Of a stretch of DNA of 64,000 nucleotides, positions 1-8,227 are shown piece by piece (within the stretch, counting starts at the first letter, position 1; each line of letters opens with the position of its first letter). The notes below the pieces were generated by a model. It ran no database searches. It was given only the letters and a program-made list of their open reading frames with translations, and was not told the DNA's origin. The position numbers and the translations under genes are program-made. The stretch is taken from the NCBI RefSeq assembly GCF_042427745.1, contig NZ_JBHMFA010000005.1; one strand, given 5' to 3'. This DNA is from Algibacter miyuki (GTDB taxonomy: Bacteria > Bacteroidota > Bacteroidia > Flavobacteriales > Flavobacteriaceae).

Positions 1-694
1 TATAAACAACATCGTCTTCTGCAGACCAAATCATGCCATCTCTTAAGAATACTTTACGTTTATGAGCAAAATATATTGATGGTATTTCAATGTTTTCTTG
101 TTCTATATAAGACCAAACATCCAATTCTGTCCAGTTAGAAATAGGGAATACACGTACGTTTTGTCCGTGCTCAATATCACCATTCAACATATCGAATAAC
201 TCCGGACGTTGGTTTTTCTCATCCCATTGACCAAAATCGTCACGAACAGAAAAAATACGTTCTTTGGCTCTTGCTTTTTCTTCATCACGACGCGCACCAC
301 CAATACAAGCATCAAACTTAAATTCTTCGATAGCATCAAGAAGCGTAGTAGTTTGCAACATATTTCTACTTGCATAACGACCAGATTCCTCTTTCACTTT
401 ACCTTCATCAATAGAATCTTGAACGTTACGTACAATTAGCTCTAAACCTAATTCTTTACATAAACGATCTCTAAATTCAATAGTTTCAGGGAAATTGTGT
501 CCCGTGTCTATATGCATTAAAGGAAAAGGAATTTTTGCTGGGTAAAAAGCTTTAACAGCCAATCTAACCAAAGTAATAGAATCTTTTCCTCCAGAAAATA
601 ACAACACAGGTTTTTCAAATTGCGCTGCCACTTCTCTCATAATGTATATAGCCTCGTTTTCTAACGAATTTATATTTGATGTGTCTTTATTCAT
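1..694 (-). CDS. cysD: Sulfate adenylyltransferase subunit 2 (partial, C-terminus outside window)
   Basis: Small catalytic subunit of ATP sulfurylase, which with the GTPase CysN activates sulfate to APS in the cytoplasm. The reading frame starts at the ATG at 692-694 (MNKDTSNINSLENEAIYIM) and stays open to the left edge, giving about 231 codons of an expected 300, so the C-terminus and cysN probably lie beyond the window. The PP-loop LLFSGGKDSI and the motif GARRDEEKARAKERIFS, both typical of the N-type ATP pyrophosphatase fold of CysD, are visible. It follows cysH by 63 bases on the same strand and is the third gene of the DUF2061-cysH-cysD transcript. The identity is secure; only the end is missing. 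Confidence 0.95.
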   Translation of the reverse strand, partial: MNKDTSNINSLENEAIYIMREVAAQFEKPVLLFSGGKDSITLVRLAVKAFYPAKIPFPLMHIDTGHNFPETIEFRDRLCKELGLELIVRNVQDSIDEGKVKEESGRYASRNMLQTTTLLDAIEEFKFDACIGGARRDEEKARAKERIFSVRDDFGQWDEKNQRPELFDMLNGDIEHGQNVRVFPISNWTELDVWSYIEQENIEIPSIYFAHKRKVFLRDGMIWSAEDDVVY

Positions 695-757
695 AATCTT
701 TATTATTGTTATTGGTTATTGGAAGTAAACACCAGTAACCATTTACTCTATTTTTTT

Positions 758-1378
758 TTAAGCGTGTAAACCACACTCTCTGTTTTCTAATGCTTTTGTT
801 GGATCGAAATACTTAAACTCATTTGGCAAATTATTTTCTTCCAAATATTTATCTAATTTTTCATCGCTCCAAAAATAAAAGGGACTAACCTTTAAAACAC
901 CATCCTTGCTTAAACTAAAAATACCAATGCTATTTCTAAATGCTGTTTGTCCTTGGCGCAAGTTTGTAAACCAAACTGCAGGTTTATGCTCGTCCATAGC
1001 CCTTTTAAAAGGTTCTAACTTCACCTGTTCTGTAAACAAAGCATGCTTTGGGTCATCCACACTAGGAATTCCCATAACCACATCTCTATGAGACGATGTT
1101 TGTTTTGGCACATATAAGAACACGTTTAAATCTAAGTCTTTTATAACTTGTTCTGCATGCTTATATGTTTGTGGTGTATTGTAACCTGTATCACACCAAA
1201 CTACTGCCGTTTTAGCTTTAACCGTATTTACAGCATGTAAAATAGCAGCCTCGTAAGGTCTAAAGTTTGTAGTTACAACTGCTTTAGTATTAAGTTCAAA
1301 AGCTTTCTGAATAATTTCAGCTGGTGTTGCTTTTTCAAAGCCTTTATTTAATTCTTCTATTTGATTTTCTGTTATCAT
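758..1378 (-). CDS. cysH: Phosphoadenylyl-/adenylyl-sulfate reductase
   Basis: Reduces PAPS (or APS) to sulfite using thioredoxin, the second step of assimilatory sulfate reduction. The 206-residue protein has the PP-loop-like start of the family, the WCDTGYNTP segment and the C-terminal ECGLH motif with the catalytic cysteine. The paired cysteines (CC...CxxC) that bind the 4Fe-4S cluster of APS reductases are absent, so by family rules it resembles the PAPS-using E. coli type; substrate choice remains an inference. It is shorter than E. coli CysH (about 244). The gene sits 16 bases after the DUF2061 gene and 63 before cysD, so the three are probably co-transcribed. Confidence 0.9.
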   Translation of the reverse strand: MITENQIEELNKGFEKATPAEIIQKAFELNTKAVVTTNFRPYEAAILHAVNTVKAKTAVVWCDTGYNTPQTYKHAEQVIKDLDLNVFLYVPKQTSSHRDVVMGIPSVDDPKHALFTEQVKLEPFKRAMDEHKPAVWFTNLRQGQTAFRNSIGIFSLSKDGVLKVSPFYFWSDEKLDKYLEENNLPNEFKYFDPTKALENRECGLHA

Positions 1379-1394
1379 CGTGCTTTACTATATA

Positions 1395-1652
1395 TTATTT
1401 ACCCCACTTAATAGAATTCCAAAGTCTTTCATGGAAAAAGTACAATACCATTTTCGTTAAAAAATCAACAGATGCTATCGAAGCTGCGATAGTCATTTCT
1501 CCTGTTAAAACATAAGAAACAATTAACGTATCTAACGTACCAATAAACCTCCAGCTTAATGCTTTTGCTACACTTCTAATTGGCTTTTCTCCTACCGCAT
1601 CCTCTTTATATGTAGACTTTTCTTTACCTTTTAATAACATTTGCGCTATCAT
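1395..1652 (-). CDS. DUF2061 small membrane protein, first gene of cys operon
   Basis: An 85-residue protein of the DUF2061 family. The core (RSVAKALSWRFIGTLDTLIV, then a second hydrophobic stretch ending MVLYFFHERLWNSIKW) predicts two transmembrane helices with short ends. The motif KALSWR-x-x-GT-x-D-T and the ending F-HERLWN are hallmarks of the family. Its molecular role is not known; members often sit in sulfate-assimilation operons, as here, where it precedes cysH by 16 bases. A role in sulfate or sulfite handling at the membrane is guilt by association only. The start ATG at 1652 is preceded by the promoter and palindrome at 1672-1727. Confidence 0.85.
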   Translation of the reverse strand: MIAQMLLKGKEKSTYKEDAVGEKPIRSVAKALSWRFIGTLDTLIVSYVLTGEMTIAASIASVDFLTKMVLYFFHERLWNSIKWGK

Positions 1653-1671
1653 TTGACTTATTTTATATTAA

Positions 1672-1690
1672 TCCTACCGTTTTAGTAGGA
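1672..1690 (-). promoter_or_regulatory. Palindromic operator at the cys operon start site
   Basis: Perfect inverted repeat TCCTAC-7 nt-GTAGGA. It lies immediately downstream of the -7 box, at the predicted transcription start, where a bound repressor would block initiation. The adjacent Rrf2 regulator (1822-2235) is the obvious candidate binder; this is inference. The half site TTCCTACTAAAA recurs upstream of the metY promoter. Confidence 0.55.
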
Positions 1691-1694
1691 ATTA

Positions 1695-1727
1695 CAAATG
1701 TAAGACATTTATTTACATTACAAACAA
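1695..1727 (-). promoter_or_regulatory. Bacteroidota-type promoter of the DUF2061-cysH-cysD operon
   Basis: On the minus strand the -33 element TTGTTTG (1721-1727) and the -7 element TACATTTG (1695-1702) match the Bacteroidota consensus TTTG / TAnnTTTG with about 18 bases between. The predicted start is near 1688, inside the palindrome at 1672-1690. Confidence 0.6.
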
Positions 1728-1821
1728 CTCATTAACATTTTTTTAGAATAATTAAATGTTTTTGAGTTTAAATGTAGAAAAGTCAAAATAATAGGCTTTA
1801 ATTTTATGAAGTTATCAATAG

Positions 1822-2235
1822 TTACACACCAGACAAATCAGCTAATGTGTTATTCCGAAGCACTTTCAATGTATTATCGCGCACCATAATCATTAGTTTA
1901 TGTACGCTACATTGGTGCTCGTCTGGACAGTCGTCGCATTTTTCGTAAAAATTTAAACTCACGCATGGCACCATAGCGATAGGCCCTTCTAAAACACGCA
2001 TAACATCGGTCATTTTTATTTCAGAAGGTTCTTGGCGCAAATAATAACCACCGTGTTTTCCTTTTTTGGATCCTAGAATCCCTGCTTTTCTTAAAGTCAG
2101 CAAAATGCCTTCTAAAAATTTCTGCGGAATATTTTCACTCTTGGCAATAACACCAACTTGAACTGGTAATTCACCTTTATTTCTCGCAATGAAAGTAAGC
2201 GCCTTTAGTCCGTATTTTGTTTTTTTAGAAAGCAT
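1822..2235 (-). CDS. Rrf2-family transcriptional regulator, probable sulfur/cysteine regulator
   Basis: A 137-residue winged-helix regulator of the Rrf2 family (IscR, NsrR, CymR relatives). The N-terminus MLSKKTKYGLKAL, the recognition-helix region IPQKFLEGILLTLRKAGIL and the wing SKKGKHGGYYL are typical. Four cysteines cluster at residues 91, 100, 103 and 109 (VPCVSLNFYEKCDDCPDEH); Rrf2 proteins with three or four cysteines here usually hold an Fe-S cluster. The gene lies directly upstream of the DUF2061-cysH-cysD operon on the same strand, with 169 intervening bases holding that operon's own promoter and a palindrome. A repressor of cysteine or methionine genes is likely by position, but the signal it senses (Fe-S state, O-acetylserine or other) cannot be read from sequence. 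Confidence 0.85.
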   Translation of the reverse strand: MLSKKTKYGLKALTFIARNKGELPVQVGVIAKSENIPQKFLEGILLTLRKAGILGSKKGKHGGYYLRQEPSEIKMTDVMRVLEGPIAMVPCVSLNFYEKCDDCPDEHQCSVHKLMIMVRDNTLKVLRNNTLADLSGV

Positions 2236-2268
2236 TTGCTAATATACTTATTTTAGAAATAGTTCGTA

Positions 2269-3258
2269 TTATTTTGTGGAATGACTTTTCTCAAGCTCAT
2301 AAAATGTGGCTTGCACATAATCATCAGCATCTCCAGTATTATTCTGATTGTAAACCCCTGCTTTAAAATACATATACTGTCCACCTTCATCGTAACCACT
2401 GTTCACCATATCAATAGTTTTTATAACATCAGCCTTACCTTCTCTAGAAATGGTAACCGTTAACGCATTACTGACCACTTTAATTTTATACGAAAACTTT
2501 TCACCTAAAGCAATACCATCTTCCGGGTTAGAGGCAGAACTACTTCTAGACCCAATTAAATCATACCATTGCTCTGCCCCATATCCTTCTCTCGGTTCAT
2601 GGGCAAAGTAAATAGAACCTAAGGTATTATTTTTCAATTTTCTATAATAAATACGAATGGGTTCATCATCATTGGCGTGAATTTGCCCAACAATAACACG
2701 ACCTATCTGACCGTCATTTCCTGTAGTGGTTACATAATTTACTGCAACTGTTGCGCTCATTTCACCATCAAAACCAGCAGCAGCACTAATATCGGCCGTT
2801 GGAGCTGAACCAAAAACCCAGTTGTTTTTATTAACGCCTTGGGTTTTTATACCGGTATTGGTGCCACGTAACATTTCGCGAAATTCGGTACGAGTATAAC
2901 TTGTGCCTTCTGAAGTTTTAAAACCCGCTATCGGACATTTAAAAACCATACCACCATCGGTAGCGGTATAAAAAAACTTCGAATTCTCATAATTATTATT
3001 AAGCTGAGACACACTAATGTCGGTAGATGTGCCATCACCTTCATTAATGGGTATATTTAAATTCCATGTAGATAAATCAAAGTTTTCAGATGGTGCTAAA
3101 TTAGCATCCAAACCTTTAGGCTCGTTATTTTCTTCCTCAGTGACTTCTTCTTTTGGTATTTCTTTTTCAACAACATCATCATCTCCTTTATCGTTAGACG
3201 AACAGTGAGATATTGTTATACATACTAAAAAAGCGAAAAATAGGTTTAATAATTTCAT
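2269..3258 (-). CDS. Polysaccharide lyase family 7 alginate lyase, lipoprotein
   Basis: Cleaves alginate by beta-elimination. The 329-residue protein begins with a lipoprotein signal peptide ending ISHC (cysteine about residue 19), followed by an acidic, low-complexity linker (SSNDKGDDD and a Glu-rich run to about residue 50) of the kind that exports Bacteroidota lipoproteins to the cell surface. The PL7 jelly-roll domain follows with its three diagnostic motifs in order: YTRTEFREML (R-x-E-x-R), GQIHA (Q-I-H) and YFKAGVYNQN. The catalytic His and Tyr lie in the last two. QIH rather than QVH is usually linked to cleavage at guluronate-containing sites, an inference. No other alginate genes are nearby, so it is a solitary lyase; it ends 33 bases before the Rrf2 gene. 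Confidence 0.92.
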   Translation of the reverse strand: MKLLNLFFAFLVCITISHCSSNDKGDDDVVEKEIPKEEVTEEENNEPKGLDANLAPSENFDLSTWNLNIPINEGDGTSTDISVSQLNNNYENSKFFYTATDGGMVFKCPIAGFKTSEGTSYTRTEFREMLRGTNTGIKTQGVNKNNWVFGSAPTADISAAAGFDGEMSATVAVNYVTTTGNDGQIGRVIVGQIHANDDEPIRIYYRKLKNNTLGSIYFAHEPREGYGAEQWYDLIGSRSSSASNPEDGIALGEKFSYKIKVVSNALTVTISREGKADVIKTIDMVNSGYDEGGQYMYFKAGVYNQNNTGDADDYVQATFYELEKSHSTK

Positions 3259-3423
3259 AGTTATTCATTAAAATAATTCAAATTCTAATTTTCTAAAGAC
3301 CATACTTATATCATAATAGGTCCGAAAATCAATGCTATTGACTCAAAGTTCGTACCGAAAAATTCAAATAAATCGCACTTTCACTTTTATTAAACCAACA
3401 CTAAAAACATCTTCATGATATCC

Positions 3424-4596
3424 CTATCCCAAAGCTTGCTCTATATCGGCAATAATATCATCAATATGTTCTAACCCTAAAGAGCAACGCACCATACCAT
3501 CTGTAATACCCGCTGCAGCCTTTACCGATGCTTCAACTTTAGCATGCGTGGTACTTGCTGGGTGGGTTACAATAGTTCTGGTATCTCCTAAATTAGCAGA
3601 TAACGAACACATTTTTATACTATCAAAAAAGGCCTTCCCGCCTGCTATACCGCCTTCAACTTCAAAAGCCACAATGCTTCCTCCCATTTTCATTTGCTTT
3701 TTAGCAATGTCATGTTTTGGATGCGATTTTAAAAACGGATATTTTACCCATGTCACTTTAGGATGTGCCTCTAAAAATGTAGCCAATTTTAAGGCATTTT
3801 CACAATGTCTTTCAACTCTAATGGCTAAAGTTTCTAAAGATTTAGACAACACCCAAGCATTAAACGGACTCATAGACGGCCCTGTTAATCTCGAAAATAA
3901 GTAAATTTCTCTAATTAATTCTTTTTTACCAACCGTTACGCCTCCTAGCACACGACCTTGACCATCCATTAATTTAGTAGCCGAATGAATTACCAAATCT
4001 GCACCAAATTTTATAGGTTGCTGTAAATACGGCGTTGCAAAGCAGTTATCTATAACAAGCAATAAATTATGCTTTTTACAAATAGCACTTAAAAACTCCA
4101 AATCCAACACATCAACACCAGGGTTTGTAGGCGTTTCAGCATAAATAAATTTCGTGTTTGGTTGTATTAAACTTTCTATAGTTTCAACTTCATTAATATT
4201 GAAATATGAACATTCAATATTCCATTTCGGAAAATACTTAGTAAACAAACCATGCGTAGCACCAAAAACAGAACTACAAGACACCACATGGTCTCCAGCA
4301 TCCAACAACGTTGCAAATGTAGAAAACACAGCAGCCATACCACTTGCAAAAGCAAAACCAGCCTCTGCACCTTCCATTTTACAAACCTTATCTACAAATT
4401 CGTTTACATTAGGATTGCTATATCTACTATATAAATCACGTTGTTTCTCTTCGGCAAAAGACGCGCGCATCTCCTCAGAATCTTCAAACACAAATCCGGA
4501 CGTTAAGTACAAAGGTACCGAATGCTCCGAAAATTGTGTGTTTTCACTCTGTGTGCGTATCGCTTCTGTTTCAAAATGTTTTTTGTTCTCGCTCAT
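3424..4596 (-). CDS. metZ: Cys/Met metabolism PLP enzyme, O-succinylhomoserine sulfhydrylase-like
   Basis: PLP enzyme of the trans-sulfuration family (fold type I, cystathionine gamma-synthase relatives). Family features are YSRYSNPNV, FASGMAA, the PLP-lysine segment VIHSATKLMDGQGR and the C-terminal SLGDTR-like SANLGDTRTIVTHPAST. Overall it reads most like MetZ/OAH-OSH sulfhydrylases that make homocysteine from acylated homoserine and sulfide, but cystathionine gamma-synthase cannot be excluded. The start was placed at the ATG at 4594-4596 (MSENKKHFETEAIR); an upstream ATG at 4632 would add 12 poorly conserved residues. It is the last gene of the met operon, separated from the MetX-ThrA gene by a 232-base gap filled with a dispersed repeat. 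Confidence 0.85.
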   Translation of the reverse strand: MSENKKHFETEAIRTQSENTQFSEHSVPLYLTSGFVFEDSEEMRASFAEEKQRDLYSRYSNPNVNEFVDKVCKMEGAEAGFAFASGMAAVFSTFATLLDAGDHVVSCSSVFGATHGLFTKYFPKWNIECSYFNINEVETIESLIQPNTKFIYAETPTNPGVDVLDLEFLSAICKKHNLLLVIDNCFATPYLQQPIKFGADLVIHSATKLMDGQGRVLGGVTVGKKELIREIYLFSRLTGPSMSPFNAWVLSKSLETLAIRVERHCENALKLATFLEAHPKVTWVKYPFLKSHPKHDIAKKQMKMGGSIVAFEVEGGIAGGKAFFDSIKMCSLSANLGDTRTIVTHPASTTHAKVEASVKAAAGITDGMVRCSLGLEHIDDIIADIEQALG

Positions 4597-4657
4597 TGTA
4601 TTTTCACTATTCAATAAAGGTAAAACCCTCAAAGATTTATTTTTAATATTTTTATTT

Positions 4658-4740
4658 GGGCATTCCCCTATCGGGTCGGGCTTTCCGCTGTATCTTTTTT
4701 GAGAAAAACAAAAAAGGATGCCGCATCAATCCCTAATGCA
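4658..4740 (+). repeat. Dispersed structured repeat, copy A
   Basis: Contains GGTCGGGCTTTCCGCTGTAT, an A/T-rich stem (CTTTTTT ... AAAAAAGG) and the end box GGATGCCGCATCAATCCCTA. The left edge GCATT can pair with the right edge AATGC; copies B and C have GCGTT and AACGC at the same places, a compensatory change. An internal CCC-TATC-GGG hairpin precedes TCGGGC. The copy lies inside the met operon, antisense to its transcription. Orientation is given by the box order in copies A to C. Confidence 0.75.
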
Positions 4741-4796
4741 CTTATCTGCTATGGTTTGTTTTAAACCAAAGCTTTTTTTTGTGTGCCAGATTTTAG

Positions 4797-4816
4797 ATTT
4801 CCGCCTTCGCGGAAAT
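4797..4816. repeat. Short palindromic hairpin, partner of repeat copy A
   Basis: Perfect hairpin ATTTCCGC-CTTC-GCGGAAAT, immediately followed by GAAAAAAC. The same hairpin with one compensated base pair (T-A for C-G) lies at 34526-34545, at a similar distance from repeat copy C and again just after a stop codon of an upstream minus-strand gene. Confidence 0.7.
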
Positions 4817-4828
4817 GAAAAAACAAAC

Positions 4829-7800
4829 CTAATTAATATGCTTAGACAATCGTAAAATATCACCAAACACACCACGCGCTGTAACCTCTGCTCCTGCTCC
4901 TGCACCTTGAATCACGATAGGTTGCTCACCATAACTCTCAGTAAATATTTCAAAAATAGCATCCGAACCTTTTATTTGTCCTAACGTACTATCATTTGGT
5001 ATAGATACGAGCTTCACTTCCAAAACGCCTTTATCTTGAGATAAATCTCCCGATAAATCACCAATGTAACGCAATACATGCCCTGGCTCTTGCTTATCTT
5101 TTATAGCTTGGTATTGTTCATTTAAAACATCCAACTGTTCTAAAAACGATTCTACCGATATATTTTGATACGCTTCTGGAATTAAATTCTGTACAGAAAC
5201 ATCTTCAAACTCATTATACAAATCTAACTCTCTAGCTAAAATTAATAACTTTCTAGCCACATCATTTCCAGAGAAATCTTCTCTCGGATCAGGTTCTGTA
5301 AACCCTTTGTCGATAGTTTCCTGAATAATTTCACTAAACGGTTTATTTTCAACAGAAAAATTATTGAATAAATAGCTTAACGTTCCGGAGAACACCCCAC
5401 GGATTCTGGTAATATTCTCACCAGATTCGTGCAATAATTTAATGGTATCAATTAACGGCAACCCTGCGCCAACCGTTGTTTCATATAAATATTGTTTCTT
5501 ATTCTCTTTTAACTGAACACGTAAATCTTTATAAAACTCGTGCGAAATGGTGTTTGCTATTTTATTAGAAGATACCAAATCGAAACCAGCCTCAATTAAA
5601 GGCACATAGTTTTGATAGAAATTCGGACTTGCCGTATTATCCACAGCAATTAAATTTTCTAAATGATTTTCTTTAGCAAAAGCAATAATATCTTCAATAG
5701 AACTTGCTGTATCTACCGTTTTAATAGCCTCTTCCCAATTGGTTTCGACACCATTTTTACTTAAAAGTTGCTTTTTAGAATTCGCTATAGCAAATACATT
5801 TAAGTTAATGGCTTTACGTTTTTCAATATCGCTTCTCGATTTTAAAATCTGATTAATCAATGCCCCTCCAACACCTCCGTGTCCAAAAATGGCAATGTTT
5901 ATCTTTTTAGAAATTCCAAAAATCTCACCATGAATTACATTCATCGCTTTATGCAATTGGTCTTTTTTAAGCACCAAACTTATATTTCTTCCGGTAACGG
6001 TATTGTTAAATAACAACGGCGTAATTTGGTTTTTTATAAGCGCATTAAATGGTTTATGGAACGAACTCAACTCGATACCAATAATAGAAATGACAGACAC
6101 ATCGTCTACCACATCAATTTTATTTACATCCTGAGAATAGAAATCATTTTCAAACTCACGTTCTAGAGCAATAACCGCTTGTGTGGCTTGGCTGGCGTTA
6201 ATAATTAAACCAATACCACGTTCTGACGATCCTTGCGAAATAATACTCACACTAATATCGTGAATACTCAATGCTCTAAAAATTCGAGCATCTACTCCAC
6301 TTTTTCCTAATAATCCACGACCTTCAAGGTTTAAAAGCGCCACATTATCCAAAACAGACAGCGATGTTACCTCTTTCGAGCTTGGTTTTGCTGTAATTAA
6401 AGTCCCTTCATCTTCAGGGTTAAACGTATTTAAAATACGTAAGTTGATATTTTTTTCAACTAAAGGAATTATGGTTTTAGCATGTAAAATGGTGGTTCCA
6501 AAGTTGGCCAACTCATTCGCTTCACTAAACGATAATTCTCTAATTTTTTGAGCATCGGCAACCAAATCTGGATTTGCAGTATAAATACCGTTTACGTGTG
6601 TATAATTTTGTAACTCTTCAGCATCTAAATAATTTGCAATTAAGGCCGCTGTATAATTACTTCCATTTCTACCTAAAGTAGTCGTTTCATCTTTTAAGTT
6701 GGACGCAATAAAACCGGTAATTACGTTTACAGCATCTTTATGCGCTTTAAAAAAGGCCGTTACATTATCTTTAGACACTTTGGCTATAGGAATAGCATTC
6801 CCAAAGTTTTCATCGGTTTTTATAAGTGTTCTAGAATCTACGGCATTTGACTTTATGTCTTTTTCATTCAGTAATTCCGAAACCATTTTAATGGCTAACA
6901 ATTCGCCTTGTGCTAAAATGGTATCTTTAATTTTCCCACTAAAATCGCCTAGTAAACTTACCCCTTCAAATAATTTATCAAGCAGCGTAAATTCATCTGT
7001 AAAATCGATGGTTTTTAAAGGTTCCTTTTGGTAATTTTTAAAGGTTTCAAATTGTGCTTTATAGTCTATGCCTTTTGCTGCAAGGTTTAAAATAGCTTCT
7101 AATTCATCGGTAGCATTGCCACGCGCTGAAACCACAACCGAAATTTTATCACCATTATTTATTTTATTCTCAATAATGCTAATTACATTATTCAATCCTT
7201 CGCCATTGCCTAAAGATTTGCCTCCAAACTTTAATACTTTCATTCTTTTCTTTTTTGAATCTGGCACAAAAATGCCTTCTATAATTTTTTCTAACTGCTC
7301 GTATTCCATTAAAAACGCATCATGACCGTGTACCGAATGTATTTCGTTGTACGTAACATTCGGGTTGGTTAATGCTAATTGTTTGTGCGTTTCTCTATTT
7401 TCTTCTGCTGTGAAAAACAAATCGGAATCGACACCTACAATATGGATATTCGCTTTAATATTTTCTAAGACATTAAAGTCTTCTGGTCTGTTTTTGGTAA
7501 CATCAATTGTTCTAAGCAACTGATTCATTAACTTATAAGCTGAAAGTTGAAAACGTTCTTGCAACTTCTTACCGTGATGCAACAACCAACTTTCTACATT
7601 AAATATCTCTAAATCTACATTTTTAGAACGATGAAAACGCTCTTTAAAAGATTCCGGAGTTCGGTAACATAACATGGCGTGCATTCGCGCATCGTGCACC
7701 GGATTTTTTGAATTGATTAAAAACTGTTCTTGAATCTGGCAATTTGCTATCAGCCAATCTGTCGATTTCCAATCGGTTGCGATAACCACCAAATTTTCGG

Positions 7801-8227
7801 TGAAATCGGGTTGTAAAACTGCCATTTCCCAAGCAATTCCACCACCTAAAGAACCACCAACGGCTGCAAAAAGTTTTCCGGTATTAAGTTCTTTTAATCC
7901 TAGTAAAAATATTTTTGCGACATCGCGTGCTATAAAATCTTTGTAATTTTCAACAACAAAGCCGTCGTAACTATTTCCAGGAATATTGAATGCTAAAACG
8001 CTGTATAGTTTTGTGTCGATTACTTTATCATCACCAACTAAATCTAACCACCAACCATTTTCGCCAGCCACATCACTGTTTCCGGTTAAGGCATGATTTA
8101 TTAGCACAATAGGTGCGCTACCGAGTGGTTTTCCAAACACTTGATAACTTAAATTAAGTTCCGCATTAAGCACATCGCTTTCCGTGCGATAATTTTTAAT
8201 GGTAATATGTTGCAATGGGTGCTTCAA
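4829..8227 (-). CDS. Homoserine O-acyltransferase / aspartokinase / homoserine dehydrogenase fusion
   Basis: One 1132-residue reading frame joins three enzymes of the aspartate-methionine route. Residues about 1-318 are a MetX-type alpha/beta hydrolase: nucleophile in AAVGGSLGGG (Ser126), then GVDSDLFF (Asp) and VHGHDAF (His) complete the triad. From residue 329 an aspartokinase begins (KVLKFGGKSLGNGEG) with ACT domains, followed from about residue 785 by homoserine dehydrogenase (NAD motif IAIFGHGGVGG, then ETTVGAGLPLIDTI and IRGVFSGTLSYL). The protein would convert aspartate to aspartyl phosphate and, after Asd elsewhere, semialdehyde to homoserine to acylhomoserine. An in-frame ATG at 7241-7243, preceded by an A/G-rich stretch, could also give free ThrA. 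It lies between metY and the MetZ-like gene in the SAM-I controlled operon. MetX length is short for the family; acetyl versus succinyl donor is not decided. Confidence 0.92.
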   Translation of the reverse strand: MKHPLQHITIKNYRTESDVLNAELNLSYQVFGKPLGSAPIVLINHALTGNSDVAGENGWWLDLVGDDKVIDTKLYSVLAFNIPGNSYDGFVVENYKDFIARDVAKIFLLGLKELNTGKLFAAVGGSLGGGIAWEMAVLQPDFTENLVVIATDWKSTDWLIANCQIQEQFLINSKNPVHDARMHAMLCYRTPESFKERFHRSKNVDLEIFNVESWLLHHGKKLQERFQLSAYKLMNQLLRTIDVTKNRPEDFNVLENIKANIHIVGVDSDLFFTAEENRETHKQLALTNPNVTYNEIHSVHGHDAFLMEYEQLEKIIEGIFVPDSKKKRMKVLKFGGKSLGNGEGLNNVISIIENKINNGDKISVVVSARGNATDELEAILNLAAKGIDYKAQFETFKNYQKEPLKTIDFTDEFTLLDKLFEGVSLLGDFSGKIKDTILAQGELLAIKMVSELLNEKDIKSNAVDSRTLIKTDENFGNAIPIAKVSKDNVTAFFKAHKDAVNVITGFIASNLKDETTTLGRNGSNYTAALIANYLDAEELQNYTHVNGIYTANPDLVADAQKIRELSFSEANELANFGTTILHAKTIIPLVEKNINLRILNTFNPEDEGTLITAKPSSKEVTSLSVLDNVALLNLEGRGLLGKSGVDARIFRALSIHDISVSIISQGSSERGIGLIINASQATQAVIALEREFENDFYSQDVNKIDVVDDVSVISIIGIELSSFHKPFNALIKNQITPLLFNNTVTGRNISLVLKKDQLHKAMNVIHGEIFGISKKINIAIFGHGGVGGALINQILKSRSDIEKRKAINLNVFAIANSKKQLLSKNGVETNWEEAIKTVDTASSIEDIIAFAKENHLENLIAVDNTASPNFYQNYVPLIEAGFDLVSSNKIANTISHEFYKDLRVQLKENKKQYLYETTVGAGLPLIDTIKLLHESGENITRIRGVFSGTLSYLFNNFSVENKPFSEIIQETIDKGFTEPDPREDFSGNDVARKLLILARELDLYNEFEDVSVQNLIPEAYQNISVESFLEQLDVLNEQYQAIKDKQEPGHVLRYIGDLSGDLSQDKGVLEVKLVSIPNDSTLGQIKGSDAIFEIFTESYGEQPIVIQGAGAGAEVTARGVFGDILRLSKHIN

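Noticed and set aside
4154..4702. 182-codon plus-strand ORF opposite metZ
   Set aside because: Complement of a well-conserved PLP enzyme; extends into the dispersed repeat; no recognisable domain.
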